From: a virus
Virus record (IMG/VR): IMGVR_UViG_3300042905_003071
Location: 1 to 36,799 of that record
Length of the DNA: 36,799 bases
Reading direction: 5' to 3' (one strand)
The notes beneath the pieces were generated by a model, which was given only the letters and a program-made list of their open reading frames with translations, had not been told where the DNA came from and made no database searches. The number at the start of each line of letters is the position of its first letter. Within the stretch, counting starts at the first letter, position 1. A program made the position numbers and the translations under genes. Of the stretch, positions 7,605 through 14,116 are shown piece by piece.

Positions 7605-7811
7605 CTAGCTGCTCAATGGGGTGTCCCGCGCCATAACCACCAGTGCGGCGCTAATGGCGTAGGAAATAGCGTTTGCCGTTGTGTAGCTGTAACGGTCTTT
7701 GATTTGTTGCAGATCGGCAAGCTGGCCAGCGTCTAGCACTACCTCAACACGCTTTGCTCCTGACTGGGCTTGGCGGGAACGGGCGCGTTGAGTGCGGAGG
7801 GTGGCGGTCAT
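7605..7811 (-). CDS. Small ribbon-helix-helix-like protein (68 aa)
   Basis: A basic N-terminus (TATLRTQRARSRQAQSGAKR) is followed by a short strand (VEVVLDAGQ) and two helices (LADLQQIKDRY, TTANAISYAISAALVVMA). This strand-helix-helix order is that of MetJ/Arc-type ribbon-helix-helix DNA-binding proteins, so a transcriptional role is possible; the assignment rests on pattern only. It overlaps the upstream 56-aa ORF by four bases and is followed by a strong terminator hairpin. Confidence 0.65.
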   Translation of the reverse strand: MTATLRTQRARSRQAQSGAKRVEVVLDAGQLADLQQIKDRYSYTTANAISYAISAALVVMARDTPLSS

Positions 7812-7978
7812 TTGTTAGCCTCTCTGTGGCTTATTGGGTCTTCCAGACGCCGAAGATTTTTGATCGCTTTTGCCAGCGCATCGGCGCAATCGTTCAGCCC
7901 TTGGCGGGACGGAAGCGGAGCGGAAGGCCCGCGCCGCAACCATTGAAGCCATTGCTCCGCTGTCCATTCCTCGCTCAT
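7808..7978 (-). CDS. Hypothetical 56-aa protein
   Basis: A short ORF with ATG at 7978 overlapping the previous stop as ATGA, and TGA at 7808 overlapping the next start as ATGA. It begins MSEEWTAEQWLQWLRRGP, Trp-rich and amphipathic, and ends in a charged helix (DCADALAKAIKNLRRLEDP). The four-base overlaps on both sides are the main support. No family is recognised. Confidence 0.65.
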   Translation of the reverse strand: MSEEWTAEQWLQWLRRGPSAPLPSRQGLNDCADALAKAIKNLRRLEDPISHREANK

Positions 7979-8160
7979 GCCGCACACTGTGCGACACGAG
8001 CCAGCGCAGCCGACATATCGTCAGCCACTTCAATGACGCCAACAGCGTCCTCGATAGCGACAAACGCGCCGCCAAAACGCGACGGACGCTCGACCAGACG
8101 CAGGGTCTGGGAGGCGCTTGCCGCGCGGATGGCGTAGTCGGTAGCGGAGAAAGTTTGCAT
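7975..8160 (-). CDS. Hypothetical 61-aa protein
   Basis: Begins MQTFSATDYAIRAASASQTL at ATG 8160, with a strong GGAGGG four bases upstream; the TTG that would extend it lies inside this Shine-Dalgarno, so 8160 is preferred. The middle has alternating hydrophobic residues (FGGAFVAIEDAVGVIEV) suggesting a small beta fold, then a short helix. It is the first gene of a three-gene unit (8160 to 7605) behind the promoter at 8184-8233. Function unknown. Confidence 0.7.
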   Translation of the reverse strand: MQTFSATDYAIRAASASQTLRLVERPSRFGGAFVAIEDAVGVIEVADDMSAALARVAQCAA

Positions 8161-8183
8161 CGGACCCTCCAAGGTCTGGGCGG

Positions 8184-8233
8184 GATTGCCCTTGGCGATG
8201 AACCCTTATCCCACACCGTTTCCGGTTACGCAA
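8184..8233 (-). promoter_or_regulatory. Candidate promoter, copy 1 of a repeated promoter sequence
   Basis: On the minus strand, TTGCGT (8228-8233), a 17-base spacer and GATAAG (8205-8210) are followed by GGGTTCATCG and AGGGCAATC. The -35, -10 and downstream blocks are conserved with 7462-7512 while most of the spacer differs, the pattern expected of a promoter. It drives the 8160-7605 unit. Confidence 0.6.
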
Positions 8234-8247
8234 CAGCCTTGTGTGAT

Positions 8248-8430
8248 TTATTTTCGCGCCTTTTGCCACTGCCGGATAAACGCGTCCGGCGGTTCTGCGT
8301 GTTTCTCTAGCATCTGACGGACTGGCATTCCTTGGCTGTCTCTGAAGGCGAGCCAGCGGTCTCTGGCAAGCTGGCTTTTACGGCAGGCGTAGGTCCGCAC
8401 CGAGGCTAAGGCGTCGTGACCGTCATTCAT
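8248..8430 (-). CDS. Hypothetical 60-aa protein
   Basis: Starts MNDGHDALASVRTYACRKSQ at ATG 8430, which overlaps the stop of the 26-codon ORF upstream as ATGA; an in-frame GTG at 8460 is the alternative. Basic and helical, ending PPDAFIRQWQKARK, with no motif recognised. It is the last gene of the long leftward early unit that begins at 12503. Confidence 0.6.
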   Translation of the reverse strand: MNDGHDALASVRTYACRKSQLARDRWLAFRDSQGMPVRQMLEKHAEPPDAFIRQWQKARK

Positions 8431-8507
8431 CGGCTGTAGTCCTGCACGGTAACGATCCACGGGTTCCAGAATATCACTCGGATAGGCTTTGGCTTGTCAG
8501 GGGTCAT
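8427..8507 (-). CDS. Possible 26-aa micro-ORF
   Basis: An ATG at 8507 inside the end of ninB opens 26 codons (MTPDKPKPIRVIFWNPWIV and on) whose TGA overlaps the next ATG. The four-base overlap continues the pattern of this operon. There is no clear Shine-Dalgarno, and the peptide may serve only to couple translation. It has no known family. Confidence 0.35.
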   Translation of the reverse strand: MTPDKPKPIRVIFWNPWIVTVQDYSR

Positions 8508-8886
8508 GGCTAAAGGTCACACCGTTTTGCGCTCCCCACGCGGTCATAAACTCTATCAGGTCGCTCATCTCTTGCCGGTCAAGATCGGATGACCGGAGGC
8601 CAAGCGGAAACCAGTTTTGGCCGTCCAGCGTCGGCATCATCACCATTTCAGCGCCTAGCGCCTGCATCATCACAGCTTTCCACTTCACCGGGTCCATTGG
8701 CAGATTGCAATGCACCGGCTTTTGCTCGGCAAGTTCGGTCAGCATCGCCCACATTTTATCGTTCTGGGGCAAGCTACGCTTCGGCCTTGCAAGGGTGATG
8801 CGGGACAGGTCGGGGAGCGCCCAGACCCATCCGCACACCTTCTCTCTATCCTGTTTAGATCGCAGAACGATAACGGCCTTCGTCAC
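8497..8886 (-). CDS. ninB: NinB-like recombination protein
   Basis: A 129-aa protein with the layout of the NinB/Orf recombination mediators of lambdoid phages, which bind single-stranded DNA and help load annealing or recombinase proteins. Visible family marks are KRSLPQNDKMWAMLTELA, MDPVKWKAVMMQAL and the closing MSDLIEFMTAWGAQNGVTFS. It uses GTG at 8886, overlapping the previous TAG by one base. Clustering with SSB and a Rad52-like annealing protein supports a role in phage recombination. Confidence 0.85.
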   Translation of the reverse strand: MTKAVIVLRSKQDREKVCGWVWALPDLSRITLARPKRSLPQNDKMWAMLTELAEQKPVHCNLPMDPVKWKAVMMQALGAEMVMMPTLDGQNWFPLGLRSSDLDRQEMSDLIEFMTAWGAQNGVTFSHDP

Positions 8887-9608
8887 TAGACCACCGTTTG
8901 CACTTCGACGACATCAAAGCCGGGAATGTCACGCCGCCCCGACGCCACGTCCGCATCCGCCAGCTTTTGCAGAAACGCATTGAACGCGGACGGGTCGCGC
9001 TTCCAATATGCCCCGGCGGCGACTTGGGCATCCACCAGAACCGCCTTGTAAGACGTTCGGAGGGTCGCGGCCCTTCCCATGCCAGACGCTTGCGGACGGG
9101 CGTTCTCGGCGTCCCTAGCGGCCTTTTGCGCGGCTTGGGCTTCCTGTATCTTTTGCTCCGCGTCCTCGCGTTCTGAAAGGTTCGCGCTCTGGGCTTGGCG
9201 CATAGCTTCAGCCGCGTCCTGAATAGCCTTCTCAGCTACCAGACGCGCGGCTTCCGCCTTGGCCTTTTGTTCGTCGTCCAGCCTTTTCAGCCACGGCGCA
9301 AGGCAAGCCTTAAGAGCCTCAACAGCTTGAACCGTCTTACCCTTGATGGCTTTCGTGTTGCCGATAAGCGGGGCATACCGGGCTTGAACCTCTGCCTTGC
9401 CAGCGTCGAAAGGCTCGTTTTCCTTTACGCGCTCCGCATCCGCCGCCTTCTCCGCTTGCTGGATTTGGCGCATCAGGGATTGCACGGCCTCGGCCTGACC
9501 CGACGTGGTGATCGGCTCGCCGTCTGCGAAGTGGCGGGCTTCGGCATATAATTCGTCTATGCTTTCGGCGATTAGGATAAAGGGTGTCGCGTTTGGCAGG
9601 TGCGTCAT
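8886..9608 (-). CDS. Coiled-coil protein of the recombination cluster (240 aa)
   Basis: Starts MTHLPNATPFILIAESIDEL at ATG 9608, overlapping the previous stop as ATGA. A short globular N-terminus is followed by a long Ala/Glu/Gln/Lys-rich coiled coil (about residues 40-165). The C-terminal domain (RTSYKAVLVDAQVAAGAYWK and RDIPGFDVVEVQTVV) has the look of small phage proteins often found beside single-strand annealing proteins. No enzymatic motif is seen. It probably scaffolds or bridges the recombination proteins, but this is inferred from position only. Confidence 0.75.
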   Translation of the reverse strand: MTHLPNATPFILIAESIDELYAEARHFADGEPITTSGQAEAVQSLMRQIQQAEKAADAERVKENEPFDAGKAEVQARYAPLIGNTKAIKGKTVQAVEALKACLAPWLKRLDDEQKAKAEAARLVAEKAIQDAAEAMRQAQSANLSEREDAEQKIQEAQAAQKAARDAENARPQASGMGRAATLRTSYKAVLVDAQVAAGAYWKRDPSAFNAFLQKLADADVASGRRDIPGFDVVEVQTVV

Positions 9609-10129
9609 TGGCCGCACCCGTGCGCTTCGACTCGGCGCGGCTGCACACCCCACCGACGCTTTTCCTCTTCAAGGCGCCTTTCATTCGCAGCCTCGGCGGT
9701 GAGAAAGTAGCCCAAATGATAGACCTTCCCGTCTCCTCCGATGGTCGCGGAATATTTTCGATTCGATGAGTTCCAACTGACGCCCAAGTATGGCGACGTG
9801 AGGTTGTCCTTCCTCGAGCCGACTCGATTCCGCGAGTTCTCTTTGCAACTAGCGGCCCGCAAGTTGGCGCGGCGACAGTCTAGACCATCTCCGTTTACAT
9901 GATCCACCATTACACCATCGACCGAGCCTCCGCTGCGCTCTAACACAACTCGGTGAAGCTTTTGGGTTTTGCGCTGGCCGTCCGGTCCTTTCACGTTTCG
10001 TGCGGCGTAAACGATTCCTCCGGCATGGACCTTGGCGTGCCACTTAAACTGCGCCAGATCGGCGTCGGCTGCATCGATTGTCGCCGCGTAGCCTTGCGTT
10101 AGCGGAATATGGATAGGTTCAGCACTCAT
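9605..10129 (-). CDS. HNH endonuclease with AP2-like DNA-binding domain (homing type)
   Basis: A 174-aa protein. The N-terminus is a small beta domain (MSAEPIHIPLTQGYAATID). The middle has the HNH core, with LHRVVLERSGG, then VMVDHVNGDGLDCRRANLR and SCKENSRNR, containing the metal-binding His and Asn residues. The C-terminus, SPYLGVSWNSSNRKYSATI onward, is an AP2-type three-strand DNA-binding fold. Such proteins are mobile homing endonucleases. It sits between ssb and the coiled-coil gene, and its start overlaps the ssb end by 11 bases, as expected of a later insertion. Confidence 0.9.
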   Translation of the reverse strand: MSAEPIHIPLTQGYAATIDAADADLAQFKWHAKVHAGGIVYAARNVKGPDGQRKTQKLHRVVLERSGGSVDGVMVDHVNGDGLDCRRANLRAASCKENSRNRVGSRKDNLTSPYLGVSWNSSNRKYSATIGGDGKVYHLGYFLTAEAANERRLEEEKRRWGVQPRRVEAHGCGQ

Positions 10130-10526
10130 AGCTAAACGCCGGACGGATGAAGGGAACGCTGTCGTCGAAATCAAAATCTCGCAAACTGGGCTTGTTAGAA
10201 TATTCGCCACGGTCGCCACCGCCGCCAGCCGCCTTCGGAGCGCCTTGCAAGGTCAAGTTATCAACGCGGACGGTCAGGTAGCTCTTGCCTTCATGCTCGC
10301 GCTTGGACAGGTCGCCGCAAACCGTCACGCTTGAACCTTTTGTCAGGTATTGCGCCAGACTATCGCCACGCGCTCCCCAAAGGTTGCAGTCGAAAAAGAT
10401 CGTTCCCTTTTCCTTCCCCGACCGATCATCAACCGCGACGGAAAACGCCGTTACCTTGTCGCCTCCCGTTGTCGTCCGTTGTTCGGCGTCTTTGGTGATG
10501 CGCCCGGCAATCGTAATGTTTTTCAT
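10119..10526 (-). CDS. ssb: Single-stranded DNA-binding protein
   Basis: A 135-aa protein with one OB fold (MKNITIAGRITKDAEQR through YLTVRVDNLTLQG, residues 1-94), a Gly-rich linker and an acidic tip, DFDFDDSVPF (117-126). In most bacterial SSBs this tip is the very C-terminus and binds partner proteins. Here nine more residues (IRPAFSYEC) follow and overlap the start of the homing endonuclease gene. It covers ssDNA during replication and recombination, working with the adjacent annealing protein and NinB. Confidence 0.93.
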   Translation of the reverse strand: MKNITIAGRITKDAEQRTTTGGDKVTAFSVAVDDRSGKEKGTIFFDCNLWGARGDSLAQYLTKGSSVTVCGDLSKREHEGKSYLTVRVDNLTLQGAPKAAGGGGDRGEYSNKPSLRDFDFDDSVPFIRPAFSYEC

Positions 10527-10529
10527 AGG

Positions 10530-10766
10530 TCAGCCCTCCACGGCTTGCAGATAAAGATCGAGGATTGTTTCCTCTTGCTGGCGTTTGGCCTTATCCTGTT
10601 TAATCAGGCGCAGAACCTTTCGCATGATTTTCGGGTCATACCCGACCGCCTTCGCCTCCGCGAAAACTTCCTTCATGTCGTCAGCAATGGCCGTCTTATC
10701 CGTATCGAGGCGTTCCAGCCGTTCCATGAACGCTTGAAGGTGGCCGGTGTTGATCGCGTCCGTCAT
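10530..10766 (-). CDS. GapR-like (DUF2312) DNA-binding protein
   Basis: A 78-aa all-helical protein reading HLQAFMERLERLDTDKTAIA, then DDMKEVFAEAKAVGYDPKIM and KVLRLIKQDKAKRQQEE. This matches the whole length of the DUF2312 family, whose cellular member GapR of alphaproteobacteria is a nucleoid protein that clamps overtwisted DNA ahead of replication and transcription. The phage version may help replication or alter host nucleoid topology. It lies between ssb and the annealing protein gene, overlapping the latter by four bases. Strong evidence for an alphaproteobacterial host. Confidence 0.88.
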   Translation of the reverse strand: MTDAINTGHLQAFMERLERLDTDKTAIADDMKEVFAEAKAVGYDPKIMRKVLRLIKQDKAKRQQEETILDLYLQAVEG

Positions 10767-11434
10767 TTTGCTTCCTCTTTGGTGAATGGGGTTTGCGAGG
10801 CCAAGTCGATCAGCCCCTCATAAAGCGTCGTCAGTTCCGCCAGCCGTTCGGGCAATGTGGCGTCCAGTTCGGCACACAGGCCCGACGCCTTCGCCCATAC
10901 CTTCGACAAGTCGTCCGGTTTTGTCCGGCGCAACACGTCCTCGAAACGGTCGGCCCGTTCGGAAAGGGTCGGAGGCTTGACAGGTTCTGGCGGGGTCTCG
11001 ACCACGTTCGCTTGCGCCTTGTCGTAAAGCGCCAGCCCGAAGGCATTGCCAAAGGTCATAAGCGCCCGCTTCATTGCGTCGCTCTCAGCCTCTTTGACGG
11101 CGCTTTCGTGGGCTTGGTCAACGTCCCGGTCGATACCAGACCCAAAGCCGCAACCCTCGCGGACGATAACCGTGTCACCCGCGCGAACGGTAATCCGAAC
11201 GCGGGCGGTATAGCCGACGCGGGACTTTCCATCGACTAGGCGCGGCTCGCCAAGCTGGCGCATCTCGACTGTCTCGCGGTCCCATTCCGCAAAGCCGAAA
11301 ATCCGATTGGCCTCCGCGATAACGTGCCAAGCGGCGAGATACGAAAGCGTCTGCCCGGCTTGCTGGCGGGTGGCCACATGGGCCTTATTGAGCGGTGCTG
11401 TCAGGGCTATTCGCTGTTCATCCGAGAACGTCAT
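10763..11434 (-). CDS. Rad52-family single-strand annealing protein
   Basis: A 223-aa protein whose N-terminal two thirds match the Rad52/22-type annealing fold: LSYLAAWHVIAEANRIFGFA, then a beta sheet (RVGYTARVRITVRAGDTVIV) and REGCGFGSGIDRD, followed by AHESAVKEAESDAMKRALMTFGNAFGLALYD. This last segment is the family's hallmark helix. The C-terminal third is a linker plus helices of unknown role. Such proteins anneal complementary ssDNA in phage recombination. It is encoded with SSB and NinB in one operon. Confidence 0.9.
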   Translation of the reverse strand: MTFSDEQRIALTAPLNKAHVATRQQAGQTLSYLAAWHVIAEANRIFGFAEWDRETVEMRQLGEPRLVDGKSRVGYTARVRITVRAGDTVIVREGCGFGSGIDRDVDQAHESAVKEAESDAMKRALMTFGNAFGLALYDKAQANVVETPPEPVKPPTLSERADRFEDVLRRTKPDDLSKVWAKASGLCAELDATLPERLAELTTLYEGLIDLASQTPFTKEEAK

Positions 11435-11634
11435 TCGGTTTCCTCCATTGCCTTGTCGTATTCTGCTAGCGCCCTACGACAATCGCGGACGTATCGTTCT
11501 GCGTCTGGACCGGGGCGAACCTCAAACATTCGCCCCATCATTCGGACGGCAAAATCTGTCGCGGGCCTATAGATGCCGCCGTCGTCCAGCCACAAGCGTT
11601 CATCGTCAAACTTGGCAAGCGGGCGGTCAGTCAT
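11431..11634 (-). CDS. Hypothetical 67-aa protein
   Basis: Begins MTDRPLAKFDDERLWLDDGG and ends with a charged helix (RYVRDCRRALAEYDKAMEET). No known motif. The stop overlaps the annealing-protein start by four bases and its start overlaps the upstream gene by eight. A small accessory early protein of unknown function. Confidence 0.65.
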   Translation of the reverse strand: MTDRPLAKFDDERLWLDDGGIYRPATDFAVRMMGRMFEVRPGPDAERYVRDCRRALAEYDKAMEETE

Positions 11635-11827
11635 CGAATTGGCCTAGCGAGTGTTTGTAATACGCGGCGGTTAGTCGGGTGACTGCGCTTCTCAGGCGGT
11701 CAATCTGGGCTTCATCCAGATCGGTCAGCCGCTCAACGTCACCGATTGCGACAGTGAGGGTTGAAAGGCACGGCTCGAACTTGCCGGAGTGACGGATGGT
11801 GCGGAGGGCGTCGATAACGTCAGTCAT
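11627..11827 (-). CDS. Hypothetical 66-aa protein
   Basis: Starts MTDVIDALRTIRHSGKFEPC at ATG 11827, overlapping the preceding TGA by one base; a longer in-frame start is inside the upstream gene and less likely. Mostly helical (DLDEAQIDRLRSAVTRLTAA). No motif recognised. Part of the leftward early operon. Confidence 0.65.
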   Translation of the reverse strand: MTDVIDALRTIRHSGKFEPCLSTLTVAIGDVERLTDLDEAQIDRLRSAVTRLTAAYYKHSLGQFDD

Positions 11828-12168
11828 CAATAATCTCCCATCCAAGCGCGTTCCCTTTTGGCTTCATCGCGCCGGTCGAGAGCATCAGCATAGTCCTCTG
11901 CCCGTTCTTCGCTGGCGTGGGTCAGCATGGCGTCATCAAAACGCCCGCACTCAAACACATCAAAGGCTTCCGCGACCGCAACAGGGTCAGCTTTTTCTGC
12001 CGTGTCGGAATCAATCGCCTCCACGCGGATGTCCTCAATCTCGCCGCGCTGGCCGTCGTCGTCCAGCCACGCAACCTCATACGAAACCGTAACGTCAATC
12101 TCACGGTGATCGGCCTCGCCGTCCGTGCCAAACATCAAGCACGTTGAATAGGTGTAACGCTTGGCCAT
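11827..12168 (-). CDS. Hypothetical 113-aa acidic protein
   Basis: Starts MAKRYTYSTCLMFGTDGEAD; ATG 12168 overlaps the previous TGA by one base, and a GTG one codon earlier is possible. The N-terminal half has alternating strands (REIDVTVSYEVAWLDDDGQ, GEIEDIRVEAID) and the C-terminal half is helical and strongly acidic. No family is recognised. Early acidic phage proteins can act as DNA mimics, but nothing here shows that. Confidence 0.7.
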   Translation of the reverse strand: MAKRYTYSTCLMFGTDGEADHREIDVTVSYEVAWLDDDGQRGEIEDIRVEAIDSDTAEKADPVAVAEAFDVFECGRFDDAMLTHASEERAEDYADALDRRDEAKRERAWMGDY

Positions 12169-12503
12169 CACGCCACCCCCGCAATGTCAGCGGCCACGGC
12201 CAGAGCCTTGTCAGCCTTGTCAGCGGCTTCCTCTTGCAGTTCCCTGTAACGGTAATAAGCGGCAGCAGAGACAACCCCCATCTGGAAGGGCTGAAAAAAC
12301 TTTTTCAGGTCGCCTTCAATGTGGTCTTCGTATTCGGCTTCATCGCCGCTTGGGTCGAGAGCGAAGGCGTCCTCACCGATCTTCAGACCGTCTTCGCGCA
12401 GTTCGTCCGCGTTGGCCCAGTCTTTATCGTTTTCGTAGGCAAAGTCGCGGTGCGCCTCCCACATATCGTCATCAAGTTTGCAGAGTTCTTTTGACGGCTT
12501 CAT
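12168..12503 (-). CDS. Hypothetical 111-aa acidic protein, first gene of leftward unit
   Basis: Starts MKPSKELCKLDDDMWEAHRD at ATG 12503, with GGGAG about seven bases upstream. Highly acidic in the first 70 residues, then an Ala-rich helix (MGVVSAAAYYRYRELQEEAADK). No domain recognised. It is the promoter-proximal gene of the long leftward unit, a usual place for early takeover functions. Confidence 0.7.
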   Translation of the reverse strand: MKPSKELCKLDDDMWEAHRDFAYENDKDWANADELREDGLKIGEDAFALDPSGDEAEYEDHIEGDLKKFFQPFQMGVVSAAAYYRYRELQEEAADKADKALAVAADIAGVA

Positions 12504-12525
12504 GTCTGTCTCCCTTGTTAATGAG

Positions 12526-12555
12526 ACAAAAGCACGGCACCGGGGAGGGCGTCAA
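12526..12555 (-). promoter_or_regulatory. Candidate leftward early promoter
   Basis: On the minus strand TTGACG (12550-12555) is a near-perfect -35 box. An 18-base spacer leads to TTTTGT (12526-12531), a poor -10 box. It lies 25 bases before the 12503 start, within the 111-base divergent region. The only other gene boundary here is the rightward start at 12615, so some leftward promoter is expected. Confidence 0.45.
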
Positions 12556-12579
12556 GCGATAATCGACGCATTTTTGCGA

Positions 12580-12609
12580 TTGCATCCCTGATAGCGGTAT
12601 GCCTATGAT
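12580..12609 (+). promoter_or_regulatory. Candidate rightward promoter giving a leaderless mRNA
   Basis: TTGCAT (12580-12585), an 18-base spacer and TATGAT (12604-12609) precede the ATG at 12615 by only five bases. No Shine-Dalgarno lies before that ATG. Transcription would begin at or next to the start codon. The same layout occurs at 15694-15728. Confidence 0.5.
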
Positions 12610-12614
12610 GCGGC

Positions 12615-12779
12615 ATGACCGATATTCTTTTGGACTACCTCAACGCCAGCGAGCGGGATTTACTCGCTCAAAGCCAAGCCGCCCGGCTCAAAAGCAAGGC
12701 GGACGCCACCTATTACGGGGCCGTCATCAAACAAATCATGGACCGTGCGAGAGCGCGGCGCAAAGCCAAGAAAGAATAA
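12615..12779 (+). CDS. Hypothetical 54-aa basic protein, first gene of rightward unit
   Basis: Starts MTDILLDYLNASERDLLAQS and ends in a highly basic tail (DRARARRKAKKE) that could bind nucleic acid. It lacks a Shine-Dalgarno; the upstream -10 box suggests leaderless translation. Two bases separate it from the next GTG start. It is the first rightward gene, opposite the 12503 gene. Function unknown. Confidence 0.65.
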   Translation: MTDILLDYLNASERDLLAQSQAARLKSKADATYYGAVIKQIMDRARARRKAKKE

Positions 12780-12781
12780 CC

Positions 12782-13045
12782 GTGCTTGCCCAGATCAAAC
12801 GCCTGTTCAGCCGCTACGGCTTTCACCGCCAGCCCGCACCGCAAAAGCGGGACGACTGGCAAGCCCACCCTTTCTACACAAACGCGGGAGATAAAGCCCG
12901 ACGCCTTGCCGAGATTGCCCGCCAGCGTAACGCATTGAAAGACGAACTGGCGAAGGTCATCAAAGCCAAAAAGGCCCGCGCTCCGATTTATGCGGCTCTC
13001 CGCGCTCTCTCGATTGAAGAGCTTAAGGTCGAGGGGCGGCGGTGA
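12782..13045 (+). CDS. Hypothetical 87-aa basic protein
   Basis: GTG 12782 opens a frame beginning MLAQIKRLFSRYGFHRQPAP, followed by a charged helix (DKARRLAEIARQRNALKDEL) and KKARAPIYAALRALSIEELK. Basic and helical; no known family. The upstream in-frame ATG is rejected because it would run through the previous gene. The stop overlaps the RusA-like gene as GTGA. Confidence 0.65.
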   Translation: MLAQIKRLFSRYGFHRQPAPQKRDDWQAHPFYTNAGDKARRLAEIARQRNALKDELAKVIKAKKARAPIYAALRALSIEELKVEGRR

Positions 13046-13386
13046 TCGAGCTTCCGTTTCCAGACAAGCTGCTTTGGCCAAACGGGCGAACTCGTAGCTA
13101 TTTGGCCCGGTGGCAGCAGACGAAAAAGCACCGCGAATGGGCAAGGCTGGCAACGCTGGCAGCTAAGATACCGGCTCCAAACGGTCGGGTTGACTGGTCT
13201 GTGACCATACACCCAAAAACCGGCAATGTTATCGACAGAGACAACGCTCACGCCAGTCTGAAAAGCTACGCAGACGGAATTGCACAGGCCCTTGGCGTAG
13301 ATGACAAACTGTTCAATACGCCGTCGCTGACGTTTGGCGAACCGATCAAGGGCGGGCTTGTGCGGATTGAGGTTCTGGAAACGTGA
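13042..13386 (+). CDS. rusA: RusA-like Holliday junction resolvase
   Basis: A 114-aa protein with the RusA fold signature. The N-terminus, ELPFPDKLLWPNGRTR, is the usual start with the substrate-binding loop. The core, GNVIDRDNAHASLKSYADGI, carries the acidic residues Asp65, Asp67 and Asp78, and GVDDKLF (85-91) adds Asp87/Asp88. RusA cleaves four-way junctions left by recombination or replication before packaging. GTG start overlapping the previous stop as GTGA; the stop overlaps the next gene likewise. Confidence 0.9.
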   Translation: MIELPFPDKLLWPNGRTRSYLARWQQTKKHREWARLATLAAKIPAPNGRVDWSVTIHPKTGNVIDRDNAHASLKSYADGIAQALGVDDKLFNTPSLTFGEPIKGGLVRIEVLET

Positions 13387-13754
13387 CAGCCGCGCCACCC
13401 CGCCCGGCCATGTCGAAAGCCCGCCGCCTTCGCTTGTTCACCCGTGACGGTGGCCTCTGCGACATCTGCAAGCGGAAGGTTCTAGCCGGTGAAGCGTATG
13501 AACTAGACCACATCATCCCGTGGGCTTTAGGGTTTGACGACAGCGATGAGAACTTAAGGCTGGTCCACAAAACCTGCCATCGGACGGACAAGACGGGAAG
13601 CGACGTTGCCCGCATTGCCAAGGCCAAGCGCCAAGGCCGGGAGACAGGCCAGCAAGCTAGGCGATTAGTCAAAGGCGGTTCAATCCCGTCCCGCCCGTTC
13701 CCAAAGACTAAAACCACATGGCCAAAGCGGCCTTTTAAGGGGAGAGAGACTTGA
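13383..13754 (+). CDS. HNH endonuclease (123 aa)
   Basis: A stand-alone HNH nuclease. It begins with RRLRLFTRDGGLCDICKR, whose first zinc knuckle half is Cys26-x2-Cys29. ELDHIIPWALGF carries the catalytic Asp-His (42-43), NLRLVHKTCH has the Asn and Cys65-His66, and a basic C-terminal tail follows. This compact type often sits in phage replication or packaging clusters and resembles host HNH proteins rather than the homing type seen elsewhere in this genome. GTG start, coupled to rusA. Confidence 0.88.
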   Translation: MTAAPPRPAMSKARRLRLFTRDGGLCDICKRKVLAGEAYELDHIIPWALGFDDSDENLRLVHKTCHRTDKTGSDVARIAKAKRQGRETGQQARRLVKGGSIPSRPFPKTKTTWPKRPFKGRET

Positions 13755-14116
13755 GACAGACAGTCGCCAACATCTTGCGGGAGGTCGCGTTAGAACACGG
13801 CCTAACCGTCGCCGCGCTAATCGGGCAGGGTCGCTCGCGTCATATCGCATGGCCGAGGCAGGAGGCTTATTACAGGGCCTTCACCGAGTGCCCGCACCTT
13901 TCTTATCCAGAGATTGCCCGGCGCATCGGTGGCCGTGACCATACAACAGTTTTGCACGGGGTCCGCGCTCATTGCGAACGGAACGGACAGACATACGCTC
14001 ACGCCGTTCGGATTAGAAAGTATGGCGGGCGAGACTTTGCCTTCTATGCGCTGGCCAAAGGTTACGAGCGGACGATGGTGACCGCCAGATCGGGAGGCGA
14101 ATATGCGTCAGCCTAG
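13751..14116 (+). CDS. DnaA domain IV-like DNA-binding protein
   Basis: A 121-aa protein starting at TTG 13751 (overlap TTGA). The central region, RQEAYYRAFTECPHLSYPEIARRIGGRDHTTVLHG, is the domain IV helix-turn-helix of the replication initiator DnaA, including the GRDHTTVLHG signature that reads DnaA boxes. The AAA+ ATPase domain III is absent. It could recognise origin sequences of host or phage, either to recruit the host replisome or to compete with host DnaA; a regulator role is equally open. About 30 C-terminal residues have no known counterpart. Confidence 0.85.
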   Translation: MRQTVANILREVALEHGLTVAALIGQGRSRHIAWPRQEAYYRAFTECPHLSYPEIARRIGGRDHTTVLHGVRAHCERNGQTYAHAVRIRKYGGRDFAFYALAKGYERTMVTARSGGEYASA

